Below are positions 43,132-52,520 of a stretch of DNA of 64,000 nt, one piece after another. The position numbers and the translations under genes were made by a program. Numbering within the stretch: the first letter of the stretch is position 1; each line of letters starts with the position of its first letter. Source of the DNA: Bradyrhizobium manausense (GTDB lineage: Bacteria > Pseudomonadota > Alphaproteobacteria > Rhizobiales > Xanthobacteraceae); the NCBI RefSeq assembly GCF_018131105.1, contig NZ_JAFCJI010000001.1, forward strand, positions 3,322,001 to 3,386,000, read 5' to 3'. The notes under the pieces were generated by a model, which saw only the letters and a list, made by a program, of their open reading frames with translations, made no database searches and was not told the origin of the DNA.

Positions 43132-44225
43132 TCGCAGCCGTGAGAGACTTCGCCAACCGTTTTCTCGGGCGCGGCGACGCCACCATCACCGTGCCGTCCT
43201 TCGACGGCGCATTGAAGCCGAACCAGAAACTGGAATCGGCCGAGGCCTTGCTGACATGCGAGTCGCCCCAGGATCTCGCCACCGACGGAAGCAATCTCTT
43301 CATCGCGGACGGCCCGCGATTGATTTGCCTTGCCGGCGGAACGGTCTCCGAGGTGCGAAGCTTCGAGCGGCCGATCTCAGCGCTGTGTACTCTTCCCGGC
43401 AACGGCCTCGCCGTCGCGCTCGGCGGGCGCGAGGTGCATGTTTACGCAAATCCCTCGGCCGAACAGCCGAGCGTGAAATTCGCCGACGCAGCGTTCAACG
43501 CCATTAACGCGCTCGCGCTGGCGGACGACAACACGCTGATTGCGACGGACGGCTCGGCGACCTCGGCTGTCGACGATTGGGCGCGCGACTTGCTGGAGCT
43601 CAATCGAACCGGCCGCGTGTTCAAGCTTGATCCCGGCAGCAAGAGCGTGACACGGTCGGCCCAGGGGCTCGGCCATGCTTTCGGCGCCTGCGCGCATGGC
43701 AACGCGATGCTGGTCAGCGAGAGCTGGCGTCATCGCCTCGTTCTTGTCGGGGCCGGAGCGTCGCCGAAGGTCGTGCTCGCCCACCTCCCCGTCTATCCGT
43801 CGCGGCTATCGAAGGCTTCGGGCGGCGGCTACTGGCTCACCGCCTTCACCGCGCGAACCCAGCTCGTCGAGTTCGTGTTGCGTGAGCCCGGCTACAGGCG
43901 CCGCATGATGGCCGAGATCGATCCGGCGTATTGGGTTGCACCGCGGCTGAGTTCCGGACGCTCGTTCAAGGAGCCTATGCAGGGCGCACACATCAAGACC
44001 ATGGGCATCATCAAGCCGTGGGCGCCGCCGCGCTCCTATGGCCTTGTCATCCGTCTCGATGCGGAGGGCCAGCCGCTTTATTCGCTGCACAGCCGGGTCG
44101 ACGGCATCAATCACGGAATCGTCGCGGCCATCGAGATGGACAATGATCTCGTGCTGATCGCGAAGGGACCCGGCCGTATCTTGAAGCTGCCCCTTGCTGG
44201 CCTTGCCGAGGAGTTTCGGACATGA
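43128..44225 (+). CDS. strictosidine-synthase-like beta-propeller protein
   Basis: This 365-residue protein, without signal peptide, starts at GTG 43128 overlapping the fusion-permease stop (GTGA), with GGGGGA upstream. Propeller-like repeats are seen (D-L-A-T-D-G-S-N-L-F-I-A-D, A-L-A-D-D-N-T-L-I-A-T-D-G, and L-V-S-E-S-W-R-H-R-L). A C-terminal part (G-Y-W-L-T-A-F, P-G-Y-R-R-R-M, G-I-N-H-G-I) parallels the end of the fused propeller. It is a diverged paralogue, shorter in the first blades. Calcium ligands cannot be assigned by eye. It likely works with the fused domain on the imported compound. Confidence 0.82.
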   Translation: MIAAVRDFANRFLGRGDATITVPSFDGALKPNQKLESAEALLTCESPQDLATDGSNLFIADGPRLICLAGGTVSEVRSFERPISALCTLPGNGLAVALGGREVHVYANPSAEQPSVKFADAAFNAINALALADDNTLIATDGSATSAVDDWARDLLELNRTGRVFKLDPGSKSVTRSAQGLGHAFGACAHGNAMLVSESWRHRLVLVGAGASPKVVLAHLPVYPSRLSKASGGGYWLTAFTARTQLVEFVLREPGYRRRMMAEIDPAYWVAPRLSSGRSFKEPMQGAHIKTMGIIKPWAPPRSYGLVIRLDAEGQPLYSLHSRVDGINHGIVAAIEMDNDLVLIAKGPGRILKLPLAGLAEEFRT

Positions 44226-45718
44226 GCGACATCGCACTCTCGCTGCGCAAGGCCACGAAGCTCTACGCCGGCGTGCCCGCCATCGACGGGGTCGACTTCG
44301 ACCTCCGCCGCGGTGAGATCCACGCGCTGGTCGGCGAAAACGGTGCCGGCAAATCGACGCTCACCAAGGTGATGGCGGGCGTGGTGACGCTGACCGCGGG
44401 CACGATGACGGTCGACGGCGCTGAGGTCGCGCCGAAGACGCCGCTGGAGGCGCGCAATCTCGGCATCGCCATGGTGTTCCAGGAGAACAGCCTGGTGCCG
44501 ACCATGACGGTCGCGCAGAATTTGTTTCTCGGGCAGGAGAAGTTCTACAACCGCCTGCGCGGCATCTACATCGCCGCACAGCAGTTCCTGCAATCGCTCA
44601 ATTTCGACGTCACGCCGACGGCGACCGTCAGCGGCCTCGGTGCGGCCAAGAAGCAGATGGTTGAGATCGCGCGCGCGGTCCTGCACCGCGCCAAGGTCAT
44701 CATCTTCGACGAGCCGACCGCGTCGCTGACGCCGGAGGAGAAGAAGTATTTCTTCGACCTCGTCCGCGACCTCAAGAAGCGCGGCGTCTCGATCGTCTTC
44801 ATCTCGCACGCACTCGAAGAAGCGCTGCTGCTCGCCGACCGCATCACGGTGCTGCGCGACGGCAAGCATGTCGTCACCGACGATGTCGCCAAGTTCGACC
44901 GCGCCGCGATCGTGCAGGCCATGGTCGGGCGCGATCTCTCCAACACGCTTTATGGCGCACGCAAGAGTACCGTGCGGCCGGCCGGCGCGCGGGTGCTGAC
45001 GGTGCAGAACCTGAAGATGGCGCCGATGGTGAAGAACAATTCATTGTCGGTCTTCGCAGGCCAGATCACCGGCGTGTTCGGCCTCGTCGGAGCGGGCCGC
45101 ACCGAGACCTTCAAGATCGTCGCCGGCGTGCTCAAGCGCGACTTCTTCCACGGCGGTGAGATCCTGCTGCATGACCAGCCGGTGCGCTACCGTGTGCCGG
45201 CGCCGGCGGTCAAGGCCGGCATTGCCTACGTCACCGAGGACCGCAAGGTCGAGGGCTTCTTCGAGACGTCCTCGATCGCGCGCAACATCTATCTTGGCCT
45301 GCTATCGAAGTTTCCCGGGGGACGCATGATGCTGTCGCGGCGGGAAACCGACACCGTCGGCAAGACCTGGATCGAGCGGCTCAAGGTTCGCGCCATCGGC
45401 GATGACGGCAAGGTGGTCGAGCTCTCAGGCGGCAACCAGCAGAAGGTCGTGATCGCGAAGTCGCTGGTGCAGGAGCCGGACCTGATCATCTTCGACGAGC
45501 CGACCCGCGGCGTCGACGTCGGCGCCATCGTCGAGATCCACGAGTTGATCAACCGGCTCGCCGACGAGGGCAAGGCTGTCGTGGTGATCTCATCCTATCT
45601 GCCCGAGATCATGGCTCTCTCGGACCGCATCCTGGTCTCACGCCAGGGCAAGGTCGTGGAAGAGTTCTCCGCACTCGAAGCGACGGAGGAGAAGATCATG
45701 TACGCGGCGATCCACTAG
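44222..45718 (+). CDS. ABC importer ATP-binding protein, sugar type (two ATPase domains)
   Basis: This 498-residue double ATPase has Walker A G-E-N-G-A-G-K-S-T near residue 38, Walker B V-I-I-F-D-E-P-T near 160, and the second domain with L-S-G-G-N-Q-Q-K-V-V near 400 and L-I-I-F-D-E-P-T-R-G-V-D near 420. As in RbsA/XylG proteins, the second Walker A is degenerate (V-G-A-G-R-T-E). It overlaps the propeller gene by four bases and completes the importer: receptor, two permeases, ATPase. The operon has no visible sugar catabolic enzyme. Confidence 0.93.
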   Translation: MSDIALSLRKATKLYAGVPAIDGVDFDLRRGEIHALVGENGAGKSTLTKVMAGVVTLTAGTMTVDGAEVAPKTPLEARNLGIAMVFQENSLVPTMTVAQNLFLGQEKFYNRLRGIYIAAQQFLQSLNFDVTPTATVSGLGAAKKQMVEIARAVLHRAKVIIFDEPTASLTPEEKKYFFDLVRDLKKRGVSIVFISHALEEALLLADRITVLRDGKHVVTDDVAKFDRAAIVQAMVGRDLSNTLYGARKSTVRPAGARVLTVQNLKMAPMVKNNSLSVFAGQITGVFGLVGAGRTETFKIVAGVLKRDFFHGGEILLHDQPVRYRVPAPAVKAGIAYVTEDRKVEGFFETSSIARNIYLGLLSKFPGGRMMLSRRETDTVGKTWIERLKVRAIGDDGKVVELSGGNQQKVVIAKSLVQEPDLIIFDEPTRGVDVGAIVEIHELINRLADEGKAVVVISSYLPEIMALSDRILVSRQGKVVEEFSALEATEEKIMYAAIH

Positions 45719-45724
45719 GGGCGG

Positions 45725-46210
45725 TTAGAGCTTGTGCCCCTTCTGGCGCAGCGCCTCGATCAGGCGCTGCTTCAGTTCGTCGGCGGCCTTCTGGCTGGCG
45801 TCCTGGCCGATCCGGGCTGTCGCCTGCGCCAGCGCGTCCGATTGCGTCAAGAACTTCTGCCCGACCGGCTGGGCGTAGAAAGCTTCGATCTGGCGCAGCT
45901 CGTCCAGGGTGAAGGTCGCGGCATAGGCGGCGGCGATCTGGTCGACCATGGCGGTGAAGAACGGCGCGTAGATCTCGGCGCCGGGCGCCGTCATCGCATC
46001 ATAATCGCGCTCGATCTCCGGCCGGTCCTGCGCCACGACTGGCCGCAGCTTGAGCAGCAGCTGCGGCAACAATGCGCGATATTGATCGGCGATCTTCAGC
46101 GTCACCACGAGCTTGCGCGCCGTATTCATCGCTTCCGGTGACGGCGCTTGCGCGGATGCGCTGCTAACAAGAAGGAGAATGCCGACGACCGTCAACAAGC
46201 GTCTGAACAT
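45725..46210 (-). CDS. DUF2059 secreted protein
   Basis: This 161-residue protein has a Sec signal peptide (A-S-A-Q-A near residue 20) and a helical DUF2059 domain. The typical stretch is F-F-T-A-M-V-D-Q-I-A-A-A-Y-A-A-T-F-T-L-D-E-L near residues 83-104, followed by Y-A-Q-P-V-G-Q-K-F. Members are periplasmic helical proteins of unknown function. It lies 10 bases after the OpgC-like gene on the same strand and may be co-transcribed. Its stop is 6 bases from the convergent importer ATPase. Confidence 0.88.
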   Translation of the reverse strand: MFRRLLTVVGILLLVSSASAQAPSPEAMNTARKLVVTLKIADQYRALLPQLLLKLRPVVAQDRPEIERDYDAMTAPGAEIYAPFFTAMVDQIAAAYAATFTLDELRQIEAFYAQPVGQKFLTQSDALAQATARIGQDASQKAADELKQRLIEALRQKGHKL

Positions 46211-46220
46211 GGCTCTCTCC

Positions 46221-47414
46221 TCAGCGGCTCGCCGGCGCGATCTCGGTCGCGGCCTCGGGCCCTTCGGCCTCCGACACTTTCACGAAGAGGTTCGGCACCC
46301 GCTCGGCGCGGTCGAGCAGCCACGCGGCGCCGATCATGATGACGATGCCGACGGCGGAGACCGCAAGCTGCTCCCAGACGCCTTTGGTATATTGAGTCAG
46401 GATCCAGTGCGCGGAGAACGACAGGAATACACCGAGACAGAAGATCGGCAGCGAGTGCTGGCCGCAGAGGATGACGGGACGCAGCCACGCCGCGTGCAGC
46501 ACGTTCCACTTGCGCGAGACGAAATGCGTCACCCAGATTGCCAGCGCCAGGAAATGCGTGAAGCGGAGCATGTCGAGGTCGGTCTTATCGATCGGGTAGA
46601 TCGCCTTAAGCATCCATTTCGGGATCAGGACTTCGAGCGCATGGACGTGCCAAGTCATCACGATCAGGAGGGCAAAGATGAGCCACGCGGCGGCCAGCGT
46701 CATCGCGACCTTTGACCAGACAAGCTCGCTGATCTTCTCGATTTGGCCGATGCCGCACCAGGCGGCGAAAACGAACATCAGCTGCCAGCAGAACGGATTG
46801 AAATACCAGGTCGTCCCGGGCGGATAGGAGGCGACGTTCCAGTCGAACCAGCGCGACAGCACATAGAGCACCGCGGAGGCCGCGAGGGTCAGGTTCGGCC
46901 GCCGCATCAGACACCAGACAATGAGCGGCGAGGCGAACACCAGCGTGATGTAGAGCGGCAGCACGTCGAGATTGACCGGCTTGTATTTGAGCAGGATCGC
47001 CTGCCCGATCAGTTCGTCCGGATGCGCCAGGAAATTGAACACGTTGAACTCGTGCTCGTACATCGGGTTGTCGAAGCGGCGCGCGGTGCGGGCGATCTGC
47101 GCCGTGAACAGCAGGAACAGCATGATGTGGGCGACATACATTTCCGCCGCCCGCCGCCACAGCCGCTTCAGCGCAGCGAGGAACCAGCCGCCGGCGACGA
47201 TCGGCCCGTAGATCCAGCCGACCAGATAGCCGGAGATGAAGACGAAGAACTCGGCGGCATCGCTGAAGCCGTAATTGCGCAGCGTCAGCCAGGCCACGAC
47301 GTCGTGGGGGATGTGATCGAGGAAGATCATCCACAGGCCGATGCCGCGAAAAAGGTCGAGCCGCAGATCGCGCTCGACCGGCGCCAAGAGTGCTGCCTGG
47401 TCCCGTATGATCAT
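46221..47414 (-). CDS. OpgC-family membrane acyltransferase
   Basis: This inner-membrane protein of 398 residues has about ten hydrophobic helices and the OpgC domain opening R-D-L-R-L-D-L-F-R-G-I-G-L-W-M-I-F-L-D-H-I-P (from about residue 16), then F-S-D-A-A-E-F-F-V-F-I-S-G-Y. OpgC transfers succinyl groups to osmoregulated periplasmic glucans in other proteobacteria, and cyclic beta-glucans matter in rhizobial plant interaction. ATG 47414 (GAGGGG upstream) is preferred over 47444, which lacks a ribosome site. The acyl donor and glucan are inferred from the family. Confidence 0.87.
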   Translation of the reverse strand: MIIRDQAALLAPVERDLRLDLFRGIGLWMIFLDHIPHDVVAWLTLRNYGFSDAAEFFVFISGYLVGWIYGPIVAGGWFLAALKRLWRRAAEMYVAHIMLFLLFTAQIARTARRFDNPMYEHEFNVFNFLAHPDELIGQAILLKYKPVNLDVLPLYITLVFASPLIVWCLMRRPNLTLAASAVLYVLSRWFDWNVASYPPGTTWYFNPFCWQLMFVFAAWCGIGQIEKISELVWSKVAMTLAAAWLIFALLIVMTWHVHALEVLIPKWMLKAIYPIDKTDLDMLRFTHFLALAIWVTHFVSRKWNVLHAAWLRPVILCGQHSLPIFCLGVFLSFSAHWILTQYTKGVWEQLAVSAVGIVIMIGAAWLLDRAERVPNLFVKVSEAEGPEAATEIAPASR

Positions 47415-47675
47415 GGGCCCCTCGTCCGGTGGGCGCCGCGCCATCGCGGCGCCGGTGAAAATCGGATGCTAAAAAAGATCAATCAAAAGGTCACCTAACC
47501 CTGCGGTTAGACACGCGACGGTAGCTCACCTTGATGCCCGCGCAAGGGACTTTGTCATCACAACGCGCGAGCCTCGCACAAAAGAGGCGAAAACAACCCC
47601 ATGCACCGTAGCTAAGTCCTTGCGCAGCTTGCGAAACCTGTCCGACCCGTCGGGCAAGGTGCCGGCGGCATGCCG

Positions 47676-48389
47676 CTAGCCGTCGAAGAAGCCGGGATGC
47701 TTCTCCACGAAGGCGTGCAGCTCGCGCGCGACGCGGTCGAGATGGTTGGCCATCTCGGCCCTGGCCCTTTCGGGATCGCGATCTGCAATCCCGCGGTAGA
47801 TCGCCTCGTGCTCGGTGTACGTTCCCCTGGGCCGGCCCGGCTCCGGGAGCAGCGTACGGCGCACGCGCTCAAGATGGGTCCGGATCGTATCGAGAGCTTC
47901 GCCGACGCGCGCGAGGCTCAGGCTCTCGGTCATCTGGTGATGAAACCTGGTGTCGAGCTCGTGGAAGCCTTCCAGGTCTCCGCTCGCGATCGCAGCCTTT
48001 TGGTAGGCGAGATTCTGACCGAGCGCACCGATCGCATCGTCCGACATGCTCGCAGCACAGACGCCGACGACCTCGACCTCCAGCGCGCGACGCATCAGCA
48101 TCCACTGCCTGACGTCCTCGAGATGAATCCTGGCGACATAGGAGCCGCGCTGCGGCTCGACGACGACGAGCCCTTCGAAGGCGAGCCTGTTGATCGCCGT
48201 CGTGATCGACAGCTTCGACACGTCAAAGCGCGCGCACCACTCGTTCTTGTCGATCGGCGTTTCCGGCGCGAGCGCGCCTGAGACGATGGCGTGCTTCAGC
48301 GCAAGATAGGCCTGATCGACTTTCGAGCCGCCCGCGCTGCGCCCGCGCGCCGGCCTCGCGCCGCCCCTGAACCCGCCGATCGAATGCAT
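47676..48389 (-). CDS. GntR/FCD-family transcriptional regulator
   Basis: This 237-residue regulator has a winged helix after a basic leader (A-Y-L-A-L-K-H-A-I-V-S-G-A-L-A-P, then F-D-V-S-K-L-S-I-T-T-A-I-N-R-L near residue 58) and an FCD domain with the metal/ligand His pattern (F-H-E-L-D-T-R-F-H-H-Q). ATG 48389 follows GGGGGA; a longer frame to 48467 has no site and would run into the operator region. It is divergent from the second sugar-type importer across an inverted repeat and probably represses it until its ligand appears. Confidence 0.9.
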   Translation of the reverse strand: MHSIGGFRGGARPARGRSAGGSKVDQAYLALKHAIVSGALAPETPIDKNEWCARFDVSKLSITTAINRLAFEGLVVVEPQRGSYVARIHLEDVRQWMLMRRALEVEVVGVCAASMSDDAIGALGQNLAYQKAAIASGDLEGFHELDTRFHHQMTESLSLARVGEALDTIRTHLERVRRTLLPEPGRPRGTYTEHEAIYRGIADRDPERARAEMANHLDRVARELHAFVEKHPGFFDG

Positions 48390-48467
48390 GCTGTGTTCCC
48401 CCGGCCGATCTACACATTTCGATGCCGCAACGCCAATCGCGCGGCCAAAAGGCTTGACGAGCATCAA

Positions 48468-48488
48468 CTGATATAACTAGCATATCAG
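48468..48488. promoter_or_regulatory. inverted repeat between gntR and the importer operon
   Basis: CTGATAT-AACTAGC-ATATCAG has perfect 7-base arms in an AT-rich island, 71 bases before the ATPase start and 79 before the gntR start. It is the best candidate operator for the adjacent GntR protein. Confidence 0.65.
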
Positions 48489-48558
48489 ATAACAAATAAA
48501 CGATCACCTGCGGCTCTGATGTCTGCAAAGACTGACGGCACGCCGGGAGGAAAACCCA

Positions 48559-50199
48559 ATGGAGACACGCTTCGGCGCGCTCGGGGCAGACGACGAGCGC
48601 GGCGCGCCGCGTTCCTCTCGCGTGGTCGAGCTTGGCAGCCGCGCGGGCGTGCCGGCCGGACATGTCGTGCTCGGCGCGGAACGGATCTCCAAATCCTTTG
48701 CCGGCGTGAAGGCGCTCAACGACGTCGATTTCGATCTGCGCCACGGCGAAGTGCACGCGCTGATGGGCGAGAACGGTGCCGGCAAGAGCACCCTGATGAA
48801 GATCCTTGCCGGCGTGCACACGAGCTACGACGGCACCATTGTGGTCGAGGGCCATGCTGTGTCCTTCACCGGCGTGCGCGATGCTGAGGAGGCCGGCGTC
48901 GCCATCATTCATCAGGAGCTCAACCTCGTTCCCGAGCTCAGCGTCGCCGACAATATCTTCCTCGGCAGAGAGCCGCTGATCGGCGGCGTCCTGATCGATC
49001 GACGCCGTATGGTCAGGGCCGCCGCGCGCCTGCTGGCGCGCCTCGGCGTCACCATCGCACCCGACACCCGGATTGCGGGCTTACGCGTCGGCGAGCAGCA
49101 GCTCGTCGAGATCGCCAAGGCGCTGTCGCTCAATGCGCGCATCCTCATCATGGACGAGCCGACGTCTGCGCTGTCCTCGTCGGAATGCGACACGCTGTTC
49201 AAGATCGTGCGCCAGCTCGCAAGCGAAGGCGTCGCGATCATCTACACGTCGCATCGCATCGAGGAGGTGCTCGAGCTTGCCGACCGCGTCACCGTGCTGC
49301 GCGACGGACGGCGCGTGGTGACGGCGCGGATCGACGAACTCTCACGCGGGGCCATCATCTCGGCGATGGTCGGCCGCGAGATGGCCGCGAACGAGCGCGG
49401 CGCGACGGTGGCTGACGGCGCCGCCGTCCTCTCCGTCCAGGACCTGACGCTGGATACGCTCGGCCCGCACGGATGGCGGCGGACGCTGCACGGCGTGAGT
49501 TTCGAGCTGAAGCGCGGCGAGATCCTCGGTATCGGCGGCCTGCTCGGCTCCGGCCGCACGGAGATCCTGGAGTCGATCTTCGGCGTGGCACACGGCTGGC
49601 GGACTGGCCGCATCGCGATCGACGGCGCGGCTGCCGAGATCAACTCCCCTTCGGACGCCTACCATTTCGGCCTCGCACTCGTCAGCGAGGACCGCAAGGA
49701 GCGCGGCCTGCATCTGGCCGACTCCATTTGCGACAACGTCGCGCTGCCCTCAATCGGCGCGCTCTCGCGATTCGGCCTGCGCACGTTTGCGCGCGAACGC
49801 GGACTCGCCGCCGACATGGTCAAGCGGCTCTCGGTTCGCTGCACCGGCATCGGCCAGCAAGCCGCCGCGCTGTCCGGCGGCAACCAGCAAAAGGTCGTGA
49901 TCGGCAAATGGCTGGCGACTGAACCGCGCATCCTGCTGCTCGACGAGCCGACCCGCGGCATCGACATCGGCGCCAAGCAGGAGATCTACCGATTGATCTT
50001 CGATCTCGCCGCGCTAGGCCTCGGCATCATCGTGGTCACATCGGAAATGCCCGAACTGCTGCTGTTGTCCGACCGCATCCTCGTCATGTGCGAGGGACGG
50101 CAGACCGGCATCCTCGCACGCGAGAACGCCTCGCAGGAGACGGTGATGCGCCTTGCTGCACCGGGGATGGCGAACTGGATGCAGGAAGCCACATCATGA
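48559..50199 (+). CDS. ABC importer ATP-binding protein, sugar type
   Basis: This 546-residue double ATPase has a 30-residue N-terminal extension before the first domain, Walker A G-E-N-G-A-G-K-S near residue 72, Walker B I-L-I-M-D-E-P-T near 195, signature L-S-G-G-N-Q-Q-K-V-V near 437 and L-L-L-D-E-P-T-R-G-I near 457 in the second domain. GGGAGG precedes the ATG. The permease gene overlaps its stop (ATGA). The transport unit is ATPase, permease, receptor, in that order, with a single permease gene (homodimer). Confidence 0.93.
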   Translation: METRFGALGADDERGAPRSSRVVELGSRAGVPAGHVVLGAERISKSFAGVKALNDVDFDLRHGEVHALMGENGAGKSTLMKILAGVHTSYDGTIVVEGHAVSFTGVRDAEEAGVAIIHQELNLVPELSVADNIFLGREPLIGGVLIDRRRMVRAAARLLARLGVTIAPDTRIAGLRVGEQQLVEIAKALSLNARILIMDEPTSALSSSECDTLFKIVRQLASEGVAIIYTSHRIEEVLELADRVTVLRDGRRVVTARIDELSRGAIISAMVGREMAANERGATVADGAAVLSVQDLTLDTLGPHGWRRTLHGVSFELKRGEILGIGGLLGSGRTEILESIFGVAHGWRTGRIAIDGAAAEINSPSDAYHFGLALVSEDRKERGLHLADSICDNVALPSIGALSRFGLRTFARERGLAADMVKRLSVRCTGIGQQAAALSGGNQQKVVIGKWLATEPRILLLDEPTRGIDIGAKQEIYRLIFDLAALGLGIIVVTSEMPELLLLSDRILVMCEGRQTGILARENASQETVMRLAAPGMANWMQEATS

Positions 50200-51533
50200 A
50201 GGCGCTGCTCCGCCTGCTCTCCCGCACCAAGCTCTATTGGGGGCTCGTGCTGATCTGCCTGATCGGCGCGCTGATCTCGCCCCAGACGTCATCCGGCCAC
50301 AACATCTTCCTGTCCTACGGCAATCTGACCGACGTGCTGCGCCAGGTCTCGATCACAGGCCTCGTCGCGACCGGCATGACCATGGTCATTCTGCTCGGCG
50401 GCATCGATCTGTCGGTCGGCTCGGTGATGGGCTTCTCGACGGTGATCTGCGCGATGCTGCTGACCAAGCCCGGCTGGACCACGGCGTCCGTCATGGGCGT
50501 TCCGGCGGCGATCCTCGTCGGCGGCGTTGCCGTGGCGCTGGCTGCACGCTTCGTGTTTGCCGGCCTCGCGCGCGGCCGCGATGTCAGTGCCGGACGGCGG
50601 CGCGAGATCGCGCTGCCGCGCTGGCAGAGCGCCGGCATTCCGGGATTGCTGGGCCTTGTCGCGGCCATCGCGATCGGCTGGTGGACGATGCACCAGGTGC
50701 CGGGCAAATTCGGCGTTCTCGGTGTTCTGCTGATCGCCCCCTGCCTCGCGATGGTGCTCGGCGGCATCAACGGGCTCTTGATCGTCACCGGCCGGCTGCA
50801 GCCCTTCATCGCGACGCTCGCGATGATGGTCAGCGCGCTCGGCATCGCGCGATTGACGGCGGGGTCCGACAACGCGGTGGTCCCTGTCTACACCGGCACC
50901 AATGCGACCGAGGCCTTCGAGCTGCTGCGTTCGATGCTGTGGGGCGTGTTGCCGGTGCCGAGCGTGTTCTTCCTCGCAGCGATCTGCCTGTTCGGCGCGA
51001 TCCTGCGCTTCACCACCTTCGGGCGCTATGCCTATGCGATCGGCGGCAATGTCGAGGCCGCAAAGCTGTCCGGCATCAAGGTCGCGCAGGTGCAGCTCAC
51101 GGCCTATCTGTTGTCGGGCCTTCTGGCGGGGATCGCCGGCGTGCTGTTCGTCGCGCAGTACCGGCAGGGCAAGCCCGACGCAGGCACGGGCCTCGAACTT
51201 GACGCGATCGCCGCCGTCGTGATCGGCGGCACCAGCCTGATGGGCGGCCGTGGCGGCCTCGCCGGCACTTTCGTCGGCGTCCTGATCTTCGGTCTGCTCT
51301 CCGACATCCTGCAGCTTCAGAACATCGACTCCAACGTCCAGCTCGTGATGAAGGGGCTGATCATCGTCTGCACCGTGCTGGTGCAGGAACAGAATCTCGG
51401 CCAGCTCGTCGCACGATGGCGGTTCCGCCGATCGGGCGAGGCACAGGCCGATCCGAAAACAGCCGAGACCCATCGGCTGCCAAGCGCCGCAAAGGCCCAA
51501 CTCGCAAGGGAGGATCTCGATGAAGCGTCGTGA
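50196..51533 (+). CDS. ABC importer permease, ribose type, enlarged
   Basis: This 445-residue permease has the family motif I-L-L-G-G-I-D-L-S-V-G-S near residue 66-77 and G-G-N-V-E-A-A-K-L-S-G-I near 288. It is longer than RbsC (about 320). An insert near residues 110-165 carries a basic loop (R-G-R-D-V-S-A-G-R-R-R-E) and an extra hydrophobic stretch, and there is a polar C-terminal tail of about 40 residues. Such XylH-like length is known for xylose-type permeases. It overlaps the receptor gene by 14 bases. Confidence 0.9.
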   Translation: MKALLRLLSRTKLYWGLVLICLIGALISPQTSSGHNIFLSYGNLTDVLRQVSITGLVATGMTMVILLGGIDLSVGSVMGFSTVICAMLLTKPGWTTASVMGVPAAILVGGVAVALAARFVFAGLARGRDVSAGRRREIALPRWQSAGIPGLLGLVAAIAIGWWTMHQVPGKFGVLGVLLIAPCLAMVLGGINGLLIVTGRLQPFIATLAMMVSALGIARLTAGSDNAVVPVYTGTNATEAFELLRSMLWGVLPVPSVFFLAAICLFGAILRFTTFGRYAYAIGGNVEAAKLSGIKVAQVQLTAYLLSGLLAGIAGVLFVAQYRQGKPDAGTGLELDAIAAVVIGGTSLMGGRGGLAGTFVGVLIFGLLSDILQLQNIDSNVQLVMKGLIIVCTVLVQEQNLGQLVARWRFRRSGEAQADPKTAETHRLPSAAKAQLAREDLDEAS

Positions 51534-52488
51534 ATTTTTGAAGTTGTCGACCACGGCGGCGGGTGCCGCGATGACGATCTATCTGCCGGCCGGCTGGACG
51601 CCTGCCAAGGCTGCAGGCAAGTCGAAGGTCGGCTTCAGCCAGTGCACCACACTGGAGCCGTGGCGCGTGCAGTTCAACAAGGACATCCAGGCCGAGGCGA
51701 AGAACCACCCGGATATCGAACTGATCATTACGGACGGCCAGGACAAGACCCAGAAGCAGGTTGCCGATTGCGACAATCTGATCGTGCAGCAGGTCAACGT
51801 TCTGCTGATCTCGCCCAAGGAATCGGCCGGCTTGACCGGCGTGGTCGAAAAAGCGATCGACGCGAAGATTCCGGTCATCGTGCTCGATCGCAACGTCGAC
51901 ACCAAGCGCATCACCCAGTTCATCGGCGGCGACAACGTCGCGATCGGCAAGGCAGCCGGCGAACATGCGGTGAAACTGCTCGGCGGCCCGGGCAAGGCGG
52001 CCGGCAATGTCGTCGAAATCTGGGGCGGCATGGGCACGCAACCCGCGCACGACCGGCACGACGGCTTCCATGCCTTCACCGACAAGGAGCCCGGCATCAA
52101 GTACCTGCTCAACAACCAGTCGGGTGACTGGAAGCAGGACAAGGCCTACGACATCATGACGACGGCGCTGCGCAACAACGAGAAGATCGACATGGTCTAC
52201 GGCCATAACGATCCGATGGCCTACGGCGCCTATCTCGCCGCCAAGGACGCCGGCCGCGACAAGAGCATCAAGTTCATCATCGGCATCGACGGTCTGCCGG
52301 ACGAAGGCGTCACCTGGGTTTCCAAGGGCCAGCTCAGCGCGACGTTCCTCTACGCGACGCCCGGCGCGGAAGGTTTGAGGCAGGCGGCAAAGCTGCTCAA
52401 GGGCGAGAAGCTCGAGCCCGTCATCACCTTGCCGACGATGCTGATCACGAAGGAGAATGCATCGGAGATCCTGAAGAAGAACGGATAA
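51520..52488 (+). CDS. ABC importer substrate-binding protein with Tat-type signal
   Basis: This 322-residue receptor of the sugar-type Peripla_BP_4 group has an unusual N-terminus: M-K-R-R-E-F-L-K-L-S-T-T-A-A-G-A-A (twin Arg, Tat style) instead of a Sec signal. The mature part has V-G-F-S-Q-C-T-T-L-E-P-W near residue 37, V-L-D-R-N-V-D near 124 and G-H-N-D-P-M-A-Y-G near 227. The D-R-N-V and N-D-P-M patterns are close to ribose/galactofuranose-type receptors. Its ribosome site GGGAGG lies inside the permease gene's end. Confidence 0.9.
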   Translation: MKRREFLKLSTTAAGAAMTIYLPAGWTPAKAAGKSKVGFSQCTTLEPWRVQFNKDIQAEAKNHPDIELIITDGQDKTQKQVADCDNLIVQQVNVLLISPKESAGLTGVVEKAIDAKIPVIVLDRNVDTKRITQFIGGDNVAIGKAAGEHAVKLLGGPGKAAGNVVEIWGGMGTQPAHDRHDGFHAFTDKEPGIKYLLNNQSGDWKQDKAYDIMTTALRNNEKIDMVYGHNDPMAYGAYLAAKDAGRDKSIKFIIGIDGLPDEGVTWVSKGQLSATFLYATPGAEGLRQAAKLLKGEKLEPVITLPTMLITKENASEILKKNG

Positions 52489-52520
52489 CTCTGACTTGGC
52501 TATACCGAAGTAGCGACCGC

